The notes below the pieces were generated by a model. It did not search any database and had not been told where the DNA came from. It saw only the letters and a program-made list of their open reading frames with translations. The position numbers and the translations under genes are program-made. This document shows positions 15,001-24,245 of a stretch of 64,000 bases of DNA, in pieces. Source of the stretch: Diplosphaera chodatii (Eukaryota; Chlorophyta; Trebouxiophyceae; Prasiolales; Stichococcaceae); assembly GCA_032358165.1 (NCBI GenBank), contig JAALGY010000023.1, positions 186,001-250,000 of the forward strand, read 5' to 3'. Each line of letters opens with the position of its first letter. Positions within the stretch are counted from its first letter, which is position 1.

Positions 15001-16423
15001 AGCTACCTTGGAATCTCATTGGGGAGCCGCATAGCCAGGCATGCAGGTGCATAAGGTGTCAGGCAGGGCACTGAGCAAAGCCTTGGCTGGAGGACTCGCT
15101 GATCGGCGTCAGTGCCGCCGATTTGCGTGTTTCGGACAGGTTTTGCTCAAAGCCTGACACCTGATCGTCCTGCTCACATGCTGATCGCCAGGCTGCAGCG
15201 CAGGCTGCTGCAGGGCACTCCAGGCGGCCCAGACATCTGCCGAGCTCGCTACCAACACAGTTCGCACTTGACAACATGCTTCGGCTGTGTGCAGGTGTTG
15301 TGCCCGCAGCGCCGGCCAAGGCCAAGCGCGCCCCGCCGCCGGACAACCCGGCCGCCCCGACGCTGGCGCGCGACGGGTACTACACGGTGCCGCCGCTGCG
15401 GCTGCTGCGGCGGCTGGGCGACGGGCAGCTGGCGGCCCTGGAGCGCTTCGTGGTGGGGCGCGAGGGCTTCGGGGAGGTGCAGTTCCTGCAGGTGAGCTGC
15501 ACGCGACAGAACTCCTGCATCTCGAAGGTCCACTGAGCTGAGGAGACACACAGCTGTGCACAGCAGCAATGAGCCGTCGGCACCAGTGGCACCACCCTGC
15601 CCCTGAGCTGATGCCGTTGGTGCGTTCAGGTGGCTGTGAGCTTGCCCGTGACAGCATGCCGACTCAAGCTGCACATGTGACATGCACCCAGTTTGGCATG
15701 TCGACTAGTGGCTTCAACATACATACATGAAGCGAACCTGCAATGCACAGCAGCCACACAGTCATTGGCTCCCATCACAGCAGCCCATGGGCTGCTGTTG
15801 TGTGCGCTGTCGGTGAGGCTGGTGCGCAGCATGCAGCTGATAGATATCCAGATTTGTAGGGCAGTATGCCGGGGGCTTGCTGCGCCCGTCAGACCATGTG
15901 GTTGTACCAGCTGTCTGCAGCTGCCTTACTACCTGTGGTGGCCATGCAGCCGGTGGACGTGCGGGGCCTGGACTTGGACGCGGCCGTTGACATCGAGAAG
16001 GGCAAGATCGTGCTGTACCCGGAGGCCGCGCCGCTTCCTGCCTCCATGCCACGGGCTGCGGCAGCCGCCGGCAGGCCGCCCGGCCGCCGCCGCAGCGTCG
16101 TGCGCGGCAGCGCGTCCATCACCCAGCCGCCCTCGGCGGCAGGGGGCAGAGCCAGGGGCCGGAAATCGAGGAGCGGCGCTGGCGACACCAAAGCAAAGGA
16201 TGCTGTGCTGCGTGCCATTATACCGAAACCGGCCCGCGGCATGGGTCTGAATGTGCCGGCGCTGCTGACATTCCGGCGGATGGTCGTCAAGAACCGCGAT
16301 GACGCACAGGCGCTGGCCGCCTTCCGGGGGAAGCTGGAAGCGCATGCTGCCAAGATAGGCGCGGTGTTTGTGCACTACGAGGCTGACAGCGGCACCTGGG
16401 TCATGAAGGTGGACGGTTTCTGA
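1..16423 (+). CDS. Modular type I polyketide synthase (5'-truncated) ending in a Nup98-type domain
   Basis: Builds a polyketide by Claisen extension and reduction on carrier domains; its 5' part lies outside the window. 31 exons: <1-97, 203-681, 806-929, 1257-1489, 2132-2317, 2712-2861, 3389-3571, 3865-4080, 4266-4442, 4880-5079, 5225-5354, 5666-5863, 6148-6342, 6635-6723, 7050-7178, 7570-7738, 8198-8401, 8629-8742, 9082-9240, 9555-9751, 9864-10156, 10280-10492, 10804-11451, 11562-11917, 12201-12419, 12937-13096, 13348-14021, 14404-14530, 14645-14812, 15295-15491, 15950-16423; 2385 residues in frame. Domains: KR (GGLGGLG; Tyr in NYAAAN), two ACPs (both GLDSL), KS (DTACSSS, HGTGTPLGDP, GHTEGTAG), DH (HxxxGxxxxP at 9.24/9.56 kb; HPAVGD), KR (GGLGALG, NYGAGN), two ACPs (GLDSL), then the Nup98-like domain. 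No AT, ER or thioesterase is visible. AT displacement in trans is known for algal PKSs. The fusion of the last two exons is inferred from matching phase. Confidence 0.85.
11256..11279 (+). repeat. CAG repeat, poly-Gln in PKS linker
   Basis: Seven CAG codons followed by CAA give eight glutamines in the structural part of the second ketoreductase region, between DH and the NADPH-binding motif. It is in frame inside the 648-base exon and probably tolerated as a surface loop. Length may vary between strains. Confidence 0.8.
13133..13165 (+). repeat. Two tandem copies of a 14-base unit in a PKS intron
   Basis: The 14-mer GCAGGTAGCCAGAT occurs at 13133-13146 and again at 13152-13165, inside the intron between the exons ending 13096 and starting 13348. 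Each copy contains CAGGTA, which resembles a splice donor. Confidence 0.7.
15295..16423 (+). other. Nup98-type autoproteolytic (peptidase S59-like) domain at the PKS C-terminus
   Basis: Two exons (15295-15491 and 15950-16423) encode a domain matching the C-terminal domain of nucleoporin Nup98 in order: DGYYTVP, then FVVGREGFGEVQF, then VDVRGLDLD with IVLYPE, then GMGLN, then KLEAHAAKIGAVF, and finally SGTWVMKV before the stop. In Nup98 this domain cuts itself at His-Phe|Ser and docks the protein at the pore. Here the final residues are Asp-Gly-Phe-stop, so the His is Gly and the nucleophilic Ser is absent. About 65 residues rich in Arg, Pro and Ala are inserted after IVLYPE. No FG or GLFG repeats occur upstream; instead the last ACP and a Pro/Ala linker precede it, with a phase 1 junction on both sides of the 482-base intron. 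It could instead be a tiny separate gene, but I find no start exon for one. Confidence 0.75.
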
Positions 16424-16563
16424 AGTTGCCAACGAACAGATGATTTCCAGCATAGTGAATCAAGTTTAATGTAGCGACATGTGTGGTTAGGACTACTAGT
16501 GTGAGATTATGGTTATACCAACAGAGGGATTGGCGAGTTGCTCGGGCCGTGTGCTATCTGAAG

Positions 16564-16568
16564 TGTAA
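16564..16568 (+). terminator. Polyadenylation signal (TGTAA) of the PKS gene
   Basis: TGTAA lies 141 bases after the PKS stop codon. TGTAA is the usual polyadenylation signal in green algae. No other gene starts before it. Confidence 0.55.
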
Positions 16569-16606
16569 TGCATGGTGAGGTGGTGCATCAGGCACCAGCA
16601 GGAGCT

Positions 16607-16611
16607 TTACA
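16607..16611 (-). terminator. Polyadenylation signal (TGTAA) of the SET-methyltransferase gene
   Basis: TTACA on the plus strand is TGTAA on the minus strand, 210 bases after the stop of the convergent SET-domain gene. The two convergent transcripts would overlap or abut here. Confidence 0.5.
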
Positions 16612-16820
16612 GCATGACGGACCTCATGTCTCATCCTGCTCTGCGCACGTGAAGGGGACCGCAGCTGGGGCTCTGGTGCCTGTTGTCACAGCTTGGTGTA
16701 TGTCTGTCAAAACAATGCTGTCGGCGTGTTGCCACCTCCCTATGTAAGTGGGTTGTCACCACATACACCGCTTCAGAAGCGCATTTTGGGTCACAGCAGC
16801 TGTGTGACATTCCCACCAAG

Positions 16821-19800
16821 TCACCGAGCACTGCCGCGGCCCTCAGCACTGCCGCGTTCTTGCAACCATGCCGCCAGCTTGTTGAGATCTGCCGCCGATG
16901 CCGCCAACACTGCTGCCTTTTCGTGTCTGAACGCATCTATCAGGCCGCTCCGGCCCGCCTCTTGGGCAACGGCATCGGCAGGCGGCGCTGCTTCCAGCTT
17001 CCGCAGCTCTGCTTCCAACACCTTTGCCAGGACCTGGGACAGATGCAGATGCCAAGTCTAACACGAGTGGCTGTGGTGTAGAGCAGCCCACGTGACCCTT
17101 GGTGCAATCAGCGTGTGGTGCGCCCCGGCAGGACAGGCGCCTTGAAGCCACAGACGCTGACGCGACTGAGCCTCGTGCAAACTGCAGACACCTGATGCGG
17201 TGTGGTACACAGCAGCATTGGTGAGCAGTGTCAAAGTGAAACCGCACCCGCTGCACGAGCGCCTCGGCCAGGGGGTCGGAGGCGGGCTGCTGGAAGTCGG
17301 CGGCGGAGGTGCGGCTGGCGTCGGCCGGCAGCAGCGCGACGCGGGCGGCGGCCGCCGCGTCTGCAGCAAGGCCCGCCCGCTGGAAGGCGCCCTGGCGCCA
17401 GTGTAACACAGGCCATGAACTGCCTTTCCCGCTGACTGGGTCGCTACCTTTTTCAGCAGACAGTACATGTTGCGGGTAGCTTCACCCTACACATCCCCGA
17501 CTGGCCCCAAAGCTAGGCCGTGATCCCTGCCGTCACTGTGAATGCACCCTCTTTCATGCCGAAGATCAAGACCGTGTGCCCACCTTCTGCAGCGCGCCAG
17601 CAAGGCCCAGCTCCTCCAGAGCCTGCCGCCGCTCCGCACTGAGTGGCTGCCCCAACACTTCCTGCAGTGCTGGGATGGACAAGGTCAGACCTGTTATCTC
17701 TGTGCAAACAGAAGAAGGCTTGCAGATCATGGCACTCTCTGTCCATCACTGTTATGGGTGTCGAGCTCTGCAGCATGTGGCCCTAGCAGCAGATATGATG
17801 CCATCAACAGTACGACGGGATTGTCTGGAGGGGCCACCTCGATTTTGGCGTCCAGCTCGAGGATCACATACGCGTCTGCCGGGTTGTCGGCCTCAACGAA
17901 GCCGTAGAACTGCAGCAGGCGGTCGTTGCCTTGACGGCCGTATGTGATGAATGCCTGCGTGTGCGCGCGTTACAGCTTCTGACAATTGGCAGCGTGGTGA
18001 AGCTGCACAGCAGCAGCGACCGACATGCGTACACCATTTTTGCGCAGGTTCCCTCGTCTCATTGTATGGGTTGCAGGTGAATGGAGCCGAGATGCAGCAG
18101 TGCGCCACAAAGGTTCCGTTGTTTGCGCTTTTGGATGCACTGGATGCACATTGTGCACACTCGGACACACCTGCGCATTCGCCGCCACAGGATCGTTGGC
18201 GTCCACCACGAAGCGGTCCCTGAAGTAGTCGTACGCCACCCGGCTCTGCAGGCGCATCAACGGTGCAGACATGTCATTCTCTCCCTTGTCTCTCATTGCG
18301 TCGAGTGCAGCTGTGCAGGTCCTACGTGGACCTGAAAGTCATGCTTGCAGCTGCCAGACAGCCCCGATTCCTGCCCCACACATACGCTCCGCTGGTCCGT
18401 GCAGACACCCGCAGGTTCATGCACCAGTGCAGCTTCCGACACGCTACACCCTGGCCCACCTGAGAGGCGCTGGAATGGTTCATGGAGTCGATGACGGGGC
18501 ACAGGGCATGCCACTTCACCTTCGCGCTCAGCAGCACATCGTAGATGATGTTGAAGAGCACCTGCGGCACAGAGTCGAGGCTGACACTGGTGCCACTCAC
18601 ACTGCGGGGAGGTATGGTATGCAGCAGCAGTGACAGTTTAGTTTGACAGGTTCCTGACACGTGAGCATACGATGCCTAACCCTGCCGTGCAGCTGAGCAT
18701 CTGCACCTTGTTGTGCAGTACATCACCGCACGTACGTTCTCGTGTCGTCTGAGGTGGCATGCCTCTCTTGAGAGCTCACCGCAGCAATGCCGGCGTTGAG
18801 CACGCTTTCAATGTTGGCAGCGCCGGACAGCACAGAACCCGCGCCCAGAAGTGCGAGCACGCCTGCCACAGCCCCCTTCTGTTTGATTGTGCCGCCTGCG
18901 CATGCCAAGGAGACAAGTGCTGAGTGTGCAAACAAAGACCAGATCGGGCTGAGCAGTTTTAGCATCGGTGTAGGTACTGATGCTGGCTTCGGCTGTCCTG
19001 CAGCAGAATGCAGGCTTGATAGCAGCAGATCAGCACCCAGCAATGCTGCTGGAGTCCTGTCCAGATGGGCAGGGAGGATGGCAGCGTAGTCGGCTTTCAC
19101 AGCCCTGCAGACCTGAGTAGGGCCCGCTGAAGGCGCGGCTGTAGACGCACTCCAGCGCCCAGGTGAAGTCCTCGGCGCCCACCCCGCAGCGGGGGCTGGA
19201 CGCCGTCAGCCCGTCGTGCAGCTGCCGCCACCGCCGCCCCTGCTCCTCCACCTGCATGTATTAGACTTTATTTTCGGCGCAAGACTGTATGAAGATCAGG
19301 TGTACATCCCTTGCTGAAGCATTGGCAGCATGCCCGCGGCCAATAGCTGACAGCGCACATGCCTTGTGCCTCCAGAACGTGTGACTCAAAGAGGCGGGGC
19401 TCCAAACTTGCCGGCCATGAGCCGACCCGGATGACACAGCCCTCACTGGCGAGGCGATGGGACGCCAGCAGGTACCGCATGTGCTGTCCTTTTGCGGATG
19501 TTGTCACATGCAGTTGCAGCAGTGCAAGCAGTTGTGAGGGCCAGGGGGAGCAAGCACCTCCTTGACGAGGTGCGGGTACTGCAGGGCCTCCAGCTCCGCG
19601 GGGCCCCAGTGCAGCGGGGTGTCGAACGCGCGCGGCAGCTGCCGCACGTAGCCGGCCACCCGCGAGGCGTCCCCCAGCCGCCGCTCGTGCAGCAGCTGCA
19701 GCGCCAGCCGCACGCCCCTGCGCGGTTATCACACCAGTCATCCACAGGGCCAGCATTCCAGCACCGGCCGGCGGCTGCGCTTGCTCAGGCGGCAAGCAGC

Positions 19801-20483
19801 ACCCTCGCGAGCGGTGCGGCGCACGTTGATGCCAAGCAGTAAGTCCAAAAGCGCGTGTGCTCACATGGGAGCGCTCACCAGGTGCTCTGCTTCCAGAAAC
19901 CGGCGTCAACCCAGTCGGGGAAGGGACACTTCTGCCCGGGCGTCGAGAGCAGCACAGCCTCCCGCGGCAGGGCCACCAGGCAGTCGCCCGGCTGCACCGC
20001 CTGCCGCGCCGCCATGCCGCGGATCCCTGTACATTGCGTAGATGTGGTGTGGCAGGCCAGGCGTCGACGTGCAAGTTAAGAACAGCGTGGACGCCGCATG
20101 CATGCTCGAAGTCAGCGGGCTTTGAGGCAGGTGCTGCAGCATCGCAGCCTGCCGATGAGAGGAGGTGCTGCCGCACCGTCAAAGGAGTCCATGCGCAGCT
20201 TTGGGGACTGGATGCCGGCTGAGCGCGCCCATGCCGCGAATGCCTTCGCCTCATCGGTCTGCCCCGATGTGCTGGCAGGGGTGACCTGGGGGCCAAACCC
20301 GACGCCGCTGCCCGATGAAGCCATGATGAATATCTTCCTGCATCTGCTGCGGCAATGACTACTGTCTGTGCTTGCCCTGACTGCAGATCGCTGCACAGCA
20401 CTGCAGGACCGTCCGCTGGTTGCAGCAGCGGCACTTGCGCAGTAGCCACTACAGCTGGAGCGTGCAGTAAAGCTGGAAGTCAT
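16821..20483 (-). CDS. Plastid SET-domain protein methyltransferase (Rubisco LSMT-like)
   Basis: Predicted S-adenosylmethionine-dependent lysine methyltransferase of the plant Rubisco-LSMT/SETD family, acting in the chloroplast. Exons in order: 20177-20483, 19879-20026, 19558-19717, 19113-19251, 18780-18895, 18460-18561, 18171-18245, 17838-17954, 17584-17661, 17248-17391, 16821-17033; 532 residues. Residues 1-50 are rich in Ser, Ala and Arg with no acids, as in a chloroplast transit peptide, which supports the start at 20483; the ATG for MASSGSG near residue 54 is an alternative. The SET core follows: a GIRGMAARQAVQPGD start, LPRAFDTPLHW, WALECVYSRAF, NHSS at 318-321, and the ITYGRQGNDRLLQFYGF stretch with the catalytic-type Tyr near 354. 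The C-terminal 120 residues are helical and charged, as in the LSMT substrate-binding domain. Residues 252-290 are an unusually hydrophobic insert. The exact substrate is not readable from sequence. Confidence 0.85.
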
Positions 20484-21569
20484 GGGGCTGAAGACTGTAG
20501 GTCCGCTTCAGCAGCACTATGGATGCCACTTGCTGATCACAGCATGGCCAATGCCGTCAGCGCTGCCTGACGGGGCATGCGGCAGGCAGCTGCCACTGCT
20601 GACTGATTGCCGCCCTGGTATGCGAAGGCTCTCAGGCTAGCAAACGATACAGGCAGTGTCTGCCGACTAGCGCTGCATCATTACGCAGCAGGGGCGTGCA
20701 TGCAGTTGGCAGCAGTTGCCGCAGCTGGCGCCGTCGGCAGATCAGACCCAATCCAGCAGATCAAGGTGCAGGCCAACGTGGTCCTATCACGCATGCGTTC
20801 CAACGGGGCATGCGTTCATCCACTCGGCACAAAAATGGTAGGGTGCCTGGTGCATATGGTTGCTGCAAGCATGAAGTGATGAAGATCATGCACAACCGGC
20901 CCTGCAGCATATCGGGGACTCGGAGGCACCTCACTGCTCTGGGGTAGGCGCCGGCACAAACAGCAGTGCGCAAGAGCTAAGCTAAAAGCTTGAGAGGTCT
21001 GCAAACAATTTTGCGAAAGGTCCCTGCTTTGCACGACTTTTGTGGGTGCAACCTGCGCCTGCCGGCTGCACTTCGGCAAAAGCAACCGGCAAGATCCGTC
21101 ACGTATTTAACGGTCTGTTCACAACCAGCTGGAAGGCTGAGTCTTCCAAGGCTGTTTCGCGCCCTGAACACCGTCTGGTACACACAGAGGTGAGCAGCAG
21201 TGTACTTGGATGTCGCACCTCATGCACGTCAGATGCACTCCCAAGCTGTGATTTGGGCAATCAATGTGTAGACTGCACGAATAAGCGCTGTGTAACTCCG
21301 CTGGCCGGCCCCAGGGCGTGTGCGCCGTCACTGGCTGCCAACGCCGAAGTACTGGCATTGCCGCTGGCGTCACATTCTTGCAGAATTTGCCGCTGCTCTG
21401 CGACATGTTGTGGTGTCTTCCAGCATCAACGTGCGGTTTGTGACTGCCTGCAGGCGGTTTTGAAGGCGGTCTTGAGCCGCAGACCTCGTGGCGCTGGGGG
21501 AGCGGCAGTGTGTGAGGGGCGCGGTGTGAGCACCGTCTTCAGGGGCCGGAACAGGGGGCGGCAGCCACA
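20484..21569. other. Divergent intergenic region between SET methyltransferase and GAR1
   Basis: Holds the 5' flanks of both genes, which are transcribed away from each other. I see no long coding-like reading frame with splice sites, no RNA gene and no clear TATA box. Probably a shared promoter region plus untranslated exons. Confidence 0.5.
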
Positions 21570-23082
21570 ATGCGGCCGCCGATGGGCCGCGGTGGCGGCG
21601 GCGGCAGAGGTTTCGGCGGTGGCCGCGGGGGCGGTGGCTTTGGCGGCAGGGGCGGCGGCGGCGGGCGCGGTTTTGGCGGTGAGGCCTGAGACAGTTCATT
21701 GTGATGCATCTGTATCGCAGCTCTGCTGACAAGACAAGAAGTTGGCGTGCTGCACCCCACCGCAGTCGCGCACAGAGATGCCCTGTTGCAACAGCGCTTG
21801 ACACTCATAGGGCGATGGGCAGCACACACGGCCACTGAAGGCAGCCCAGCAGTTGGGTGTGTGCCAGCAGCTCTTTCGTTGTCAAACTCCTATAACAAAC
21901 CCCTTTTGATCTGCAGGCCGGGGCGGGGGCCGGGGCGACTACGGGCCACCCAGCAGCGTGGTGGAGGCGGGCGTATTCCAGCACCCCTGCGAGGGCGAGG
22001 CCGTGTGCAAGCTGACCAACGAGAAGATCCCGTACTTCAACGCCCCCATCTACCTGGAAAACATCTCCCAGGCGCGTCTGCTCGCCTACACCTGTTACGC
22101 TGGGAGGGTACCAGCGGGGGACCACCGAGTTGCATGCCATGCGGGAATACGCACTAGATGCTCCTGCATGACCTGCGCTTCTGGTGCACCCGCTGGTGCT
22201 GGACAGTGACATGGTGACTGCCCGAGGTAGGACGCACAACGGTGTACTGACAGCATCCTCTGCCCAAGGGTGGCTGTCACCACTGCCAGCACCAGCAACT
22301 CCTGCTGAAATGCAATGTTACACTGGGCATCAGGGAGCAAAAGGCGCACCCAGCCCCAGTCGTAGCGTGCTCAATGGACTTTCGCAAGCATACATGCAAC
22401 AGTGCGACAGCCCCGCACTAGTTTGCACCGTGCATCACGACATCAGGAAGCAAATCCTGTTCCGAAGCTGGTATATGTTCACAGATCGGCAAGGTGGAGG
22501 AGATCTTTGGCGGCGTGTCCAGCGCGTACTTCACCATCAAGATGAGCGATGGCATCGTGGCAACGTCCTACAAGGCTGGCGACAAGTTCTTCATCGACCC
22601 GATGAAGCTGCTGCCCCTGGAGCGCTTCCTGCCGCAGCCCAAGGGTGCCGGCGGCCGCGGCGGCGGCGGCCGAGGTGCGGCAGGCTGTCTTGGCTGAAGC
22701 CTCATGTTCCGACCAAGCAGACATCAGGATGCTGCGGCATGTAGTGGAGAGTTTGAAGGCGCGGGGCAGGCACTGGCGTCCTCAGGCAGCTGCAGGCTGA
22801 AACAGCGAGTCGTGCCAGCTGTGCTTGCAGTCGGTGTTGCTGCGGTGAAGACAACCTGACAGATGGGGGCGTCCTGTAGGTGGCGGCCGGGGAGGCAGGG
22901 GCGGCGGCAGGGGCAGGGGCGGCCCCGGCGGCCGCAGCTTTGGCGGCGGGCGGGGCGGTTTCGGCGGCGGAGGCGGCCGCAGCTTTGGCGGCGGGCGCGG
23001 CGGCGGCGGCGGCGGCTTCAGGGGTGGCGGCGGCGGCCGCGGGGGTGGCGGCTTCCGCGGCGGCGGCCGGGGCCGCTATTGA
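21570..23082 (+). CDS. GAR1: H/ACA ribonucleoprotein complex subunit 1 (GAR1)
   Basis: Core protein of the box H/ACA snoRNP that converts uridine to pseudouridine in rRNA, acting in nucleolus and Cajal bodies with dyskerin/Cbf5, Nop10 and Nhp2. Exons 21570-21678, 21917-22071, 22485-22674, 22880-23082; 218 residues, close to the family norm. An N-terminal GAR (Gly-Arg-Phe) tail of about 45 residues precedes the conserved Gar1 barrel ([53 protein letters not shown]), and a second Gly/Arg/Phe-rich tail of about 70 residues ends in GRY. The start ATG at 21570 is the first in frame. Intron 2 must begin with GC instead of GT (CAG|GCGCGT) to keep the ISQ-IGK junction in frame; no GT site gives a continuous barrel. 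Confidence 0.93.
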
Positions 23083-24245
23083 GCATGCAGCGGGTCTGGG
23101 CCGGGAGGTCTGGGCCGGGCCACCACGGTTGAGGCCGCAGTGTAGAGGCTCGGCTTGAGGGTCGCGGCGCTTCTGCGGGCCGTTGCACGATGCACGGCAG
23201 TGCCGGGGGTCAGCATGGGAATTCTGACACCAAGGGTGTGCTGTGTTTCCACGTATTGGGCACCGTTGGCATGTGGCCATCACGACTGCTATGGAACGTG
23301 AGGCCTGGCTGGCAGGTCTTAAAAGGTATTTTCATGTCATCACCAGTCCTATGACAACTAGGTTTGAGAGCAGTTTAAACCGCAGCATCGAAATTACTCG
23401 CCACATTGACATTCACGAATGATTTGGCCACCGCTCAAGCCATCAAGCACAGTATCCGTTCCTACTAGCCAAGCAAGCTTTGAGACCCTTCATCCAGGCG
23501 CCCTTGCAGCGGCGGCAGCCTTGCTCCCATGGCGCTGCACAACCCGACATCGATATGGAGCACTTGCCCGCAAGCTGGGCATGCGTGCTGCGTTGCGCAG
23601 AGAAAAAGCAGCAACACCTGCCGACAATCTGCTCGGTTGTTTTTTGTGATTTACTTGTGTGTGCCTCCTGCATATGTGCTGGCATGCATGCTCGGCTTCA
23701 TGATGACAGACTATGCATCTGCATGGCCACATCCCGTGCGTCGGATGCCCGTTGCCGTGCGTGACGGCCTCTCGATAGACACCACATGTGCAGTGAGCTG
23801 ATACCAGGTGTTTAAGCTGATCAAGGACCTACTTGCAGTTGCTGGACACGGCCTGCCGGGCACCTTCTATTCACATCTAGCCCCACAGCATCTGAAGCCT
23901 GAACTTGCGCACAGGCACATTCCAGGTGCAATGGACGGTGTGACCAGAGAACTCAACTAACGGCACGGTCAGAATCTGAAACGTCAAACGCTGGCGACAG
24001 CCCACTACCAACCGCCAGTACAGCAGGGAGTGGTGTGGGTCAACCTTGCTCGCAGCCGAGCATGCAAACTACTGATGGGCGGTGCGGCGGACACCCAAAC
24101 TAGCAACCAACGTTCAGCGTCCATCCTACGACTTGCTGCTCCCTGAACGATCTATGGGCGGGCATGTGATGATGGGGAAATCCTGTGTTTCGTTGGCATT
24201 CGGTTGCTTCCTGCTGGGACCACTAGACTTGCTGCAGCTGCGGTC
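23083..24245. other. Convergent intergenic region between GAR1 and PAM
   Basis: About 1.16 kb between the two stop codons. It should contain both 3' untranslated regions. I see no coding-like frame with supporting splice sites, no RNA gene, no mobile element and no convincing TGTAA motif on either strand. Confidence 0.5.

Noticed and set aside
14813..15294. Possible separate small gene starting here and encoding the Nup98-like exons
   Set aside because: No ATG-bearing exon with a good donor in compatible phase and no promoter-like sequence was found, no FG repeats occur, and the direct splice 14812 to 15295 keeps frame. It remains the main alternative and is stated in the finding.
20484..23082. 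Intron-encoded snoRNA in the GAR1 gene
   Set aside because: I looked for C/D box pairs (TGATGA with CTGA) and a H/ACA-type hairpin-ACA layout in the three introns and found no convincing set; a snoRNA covariance search would be needed.
22702..23283. Ala-rich minus-strand frame of 193 codons opposite the GAR1 tail
   Set aside because: Mirror image of the Gly-Arg-Phe repeats of GAR1; no independent evidence of a gene.
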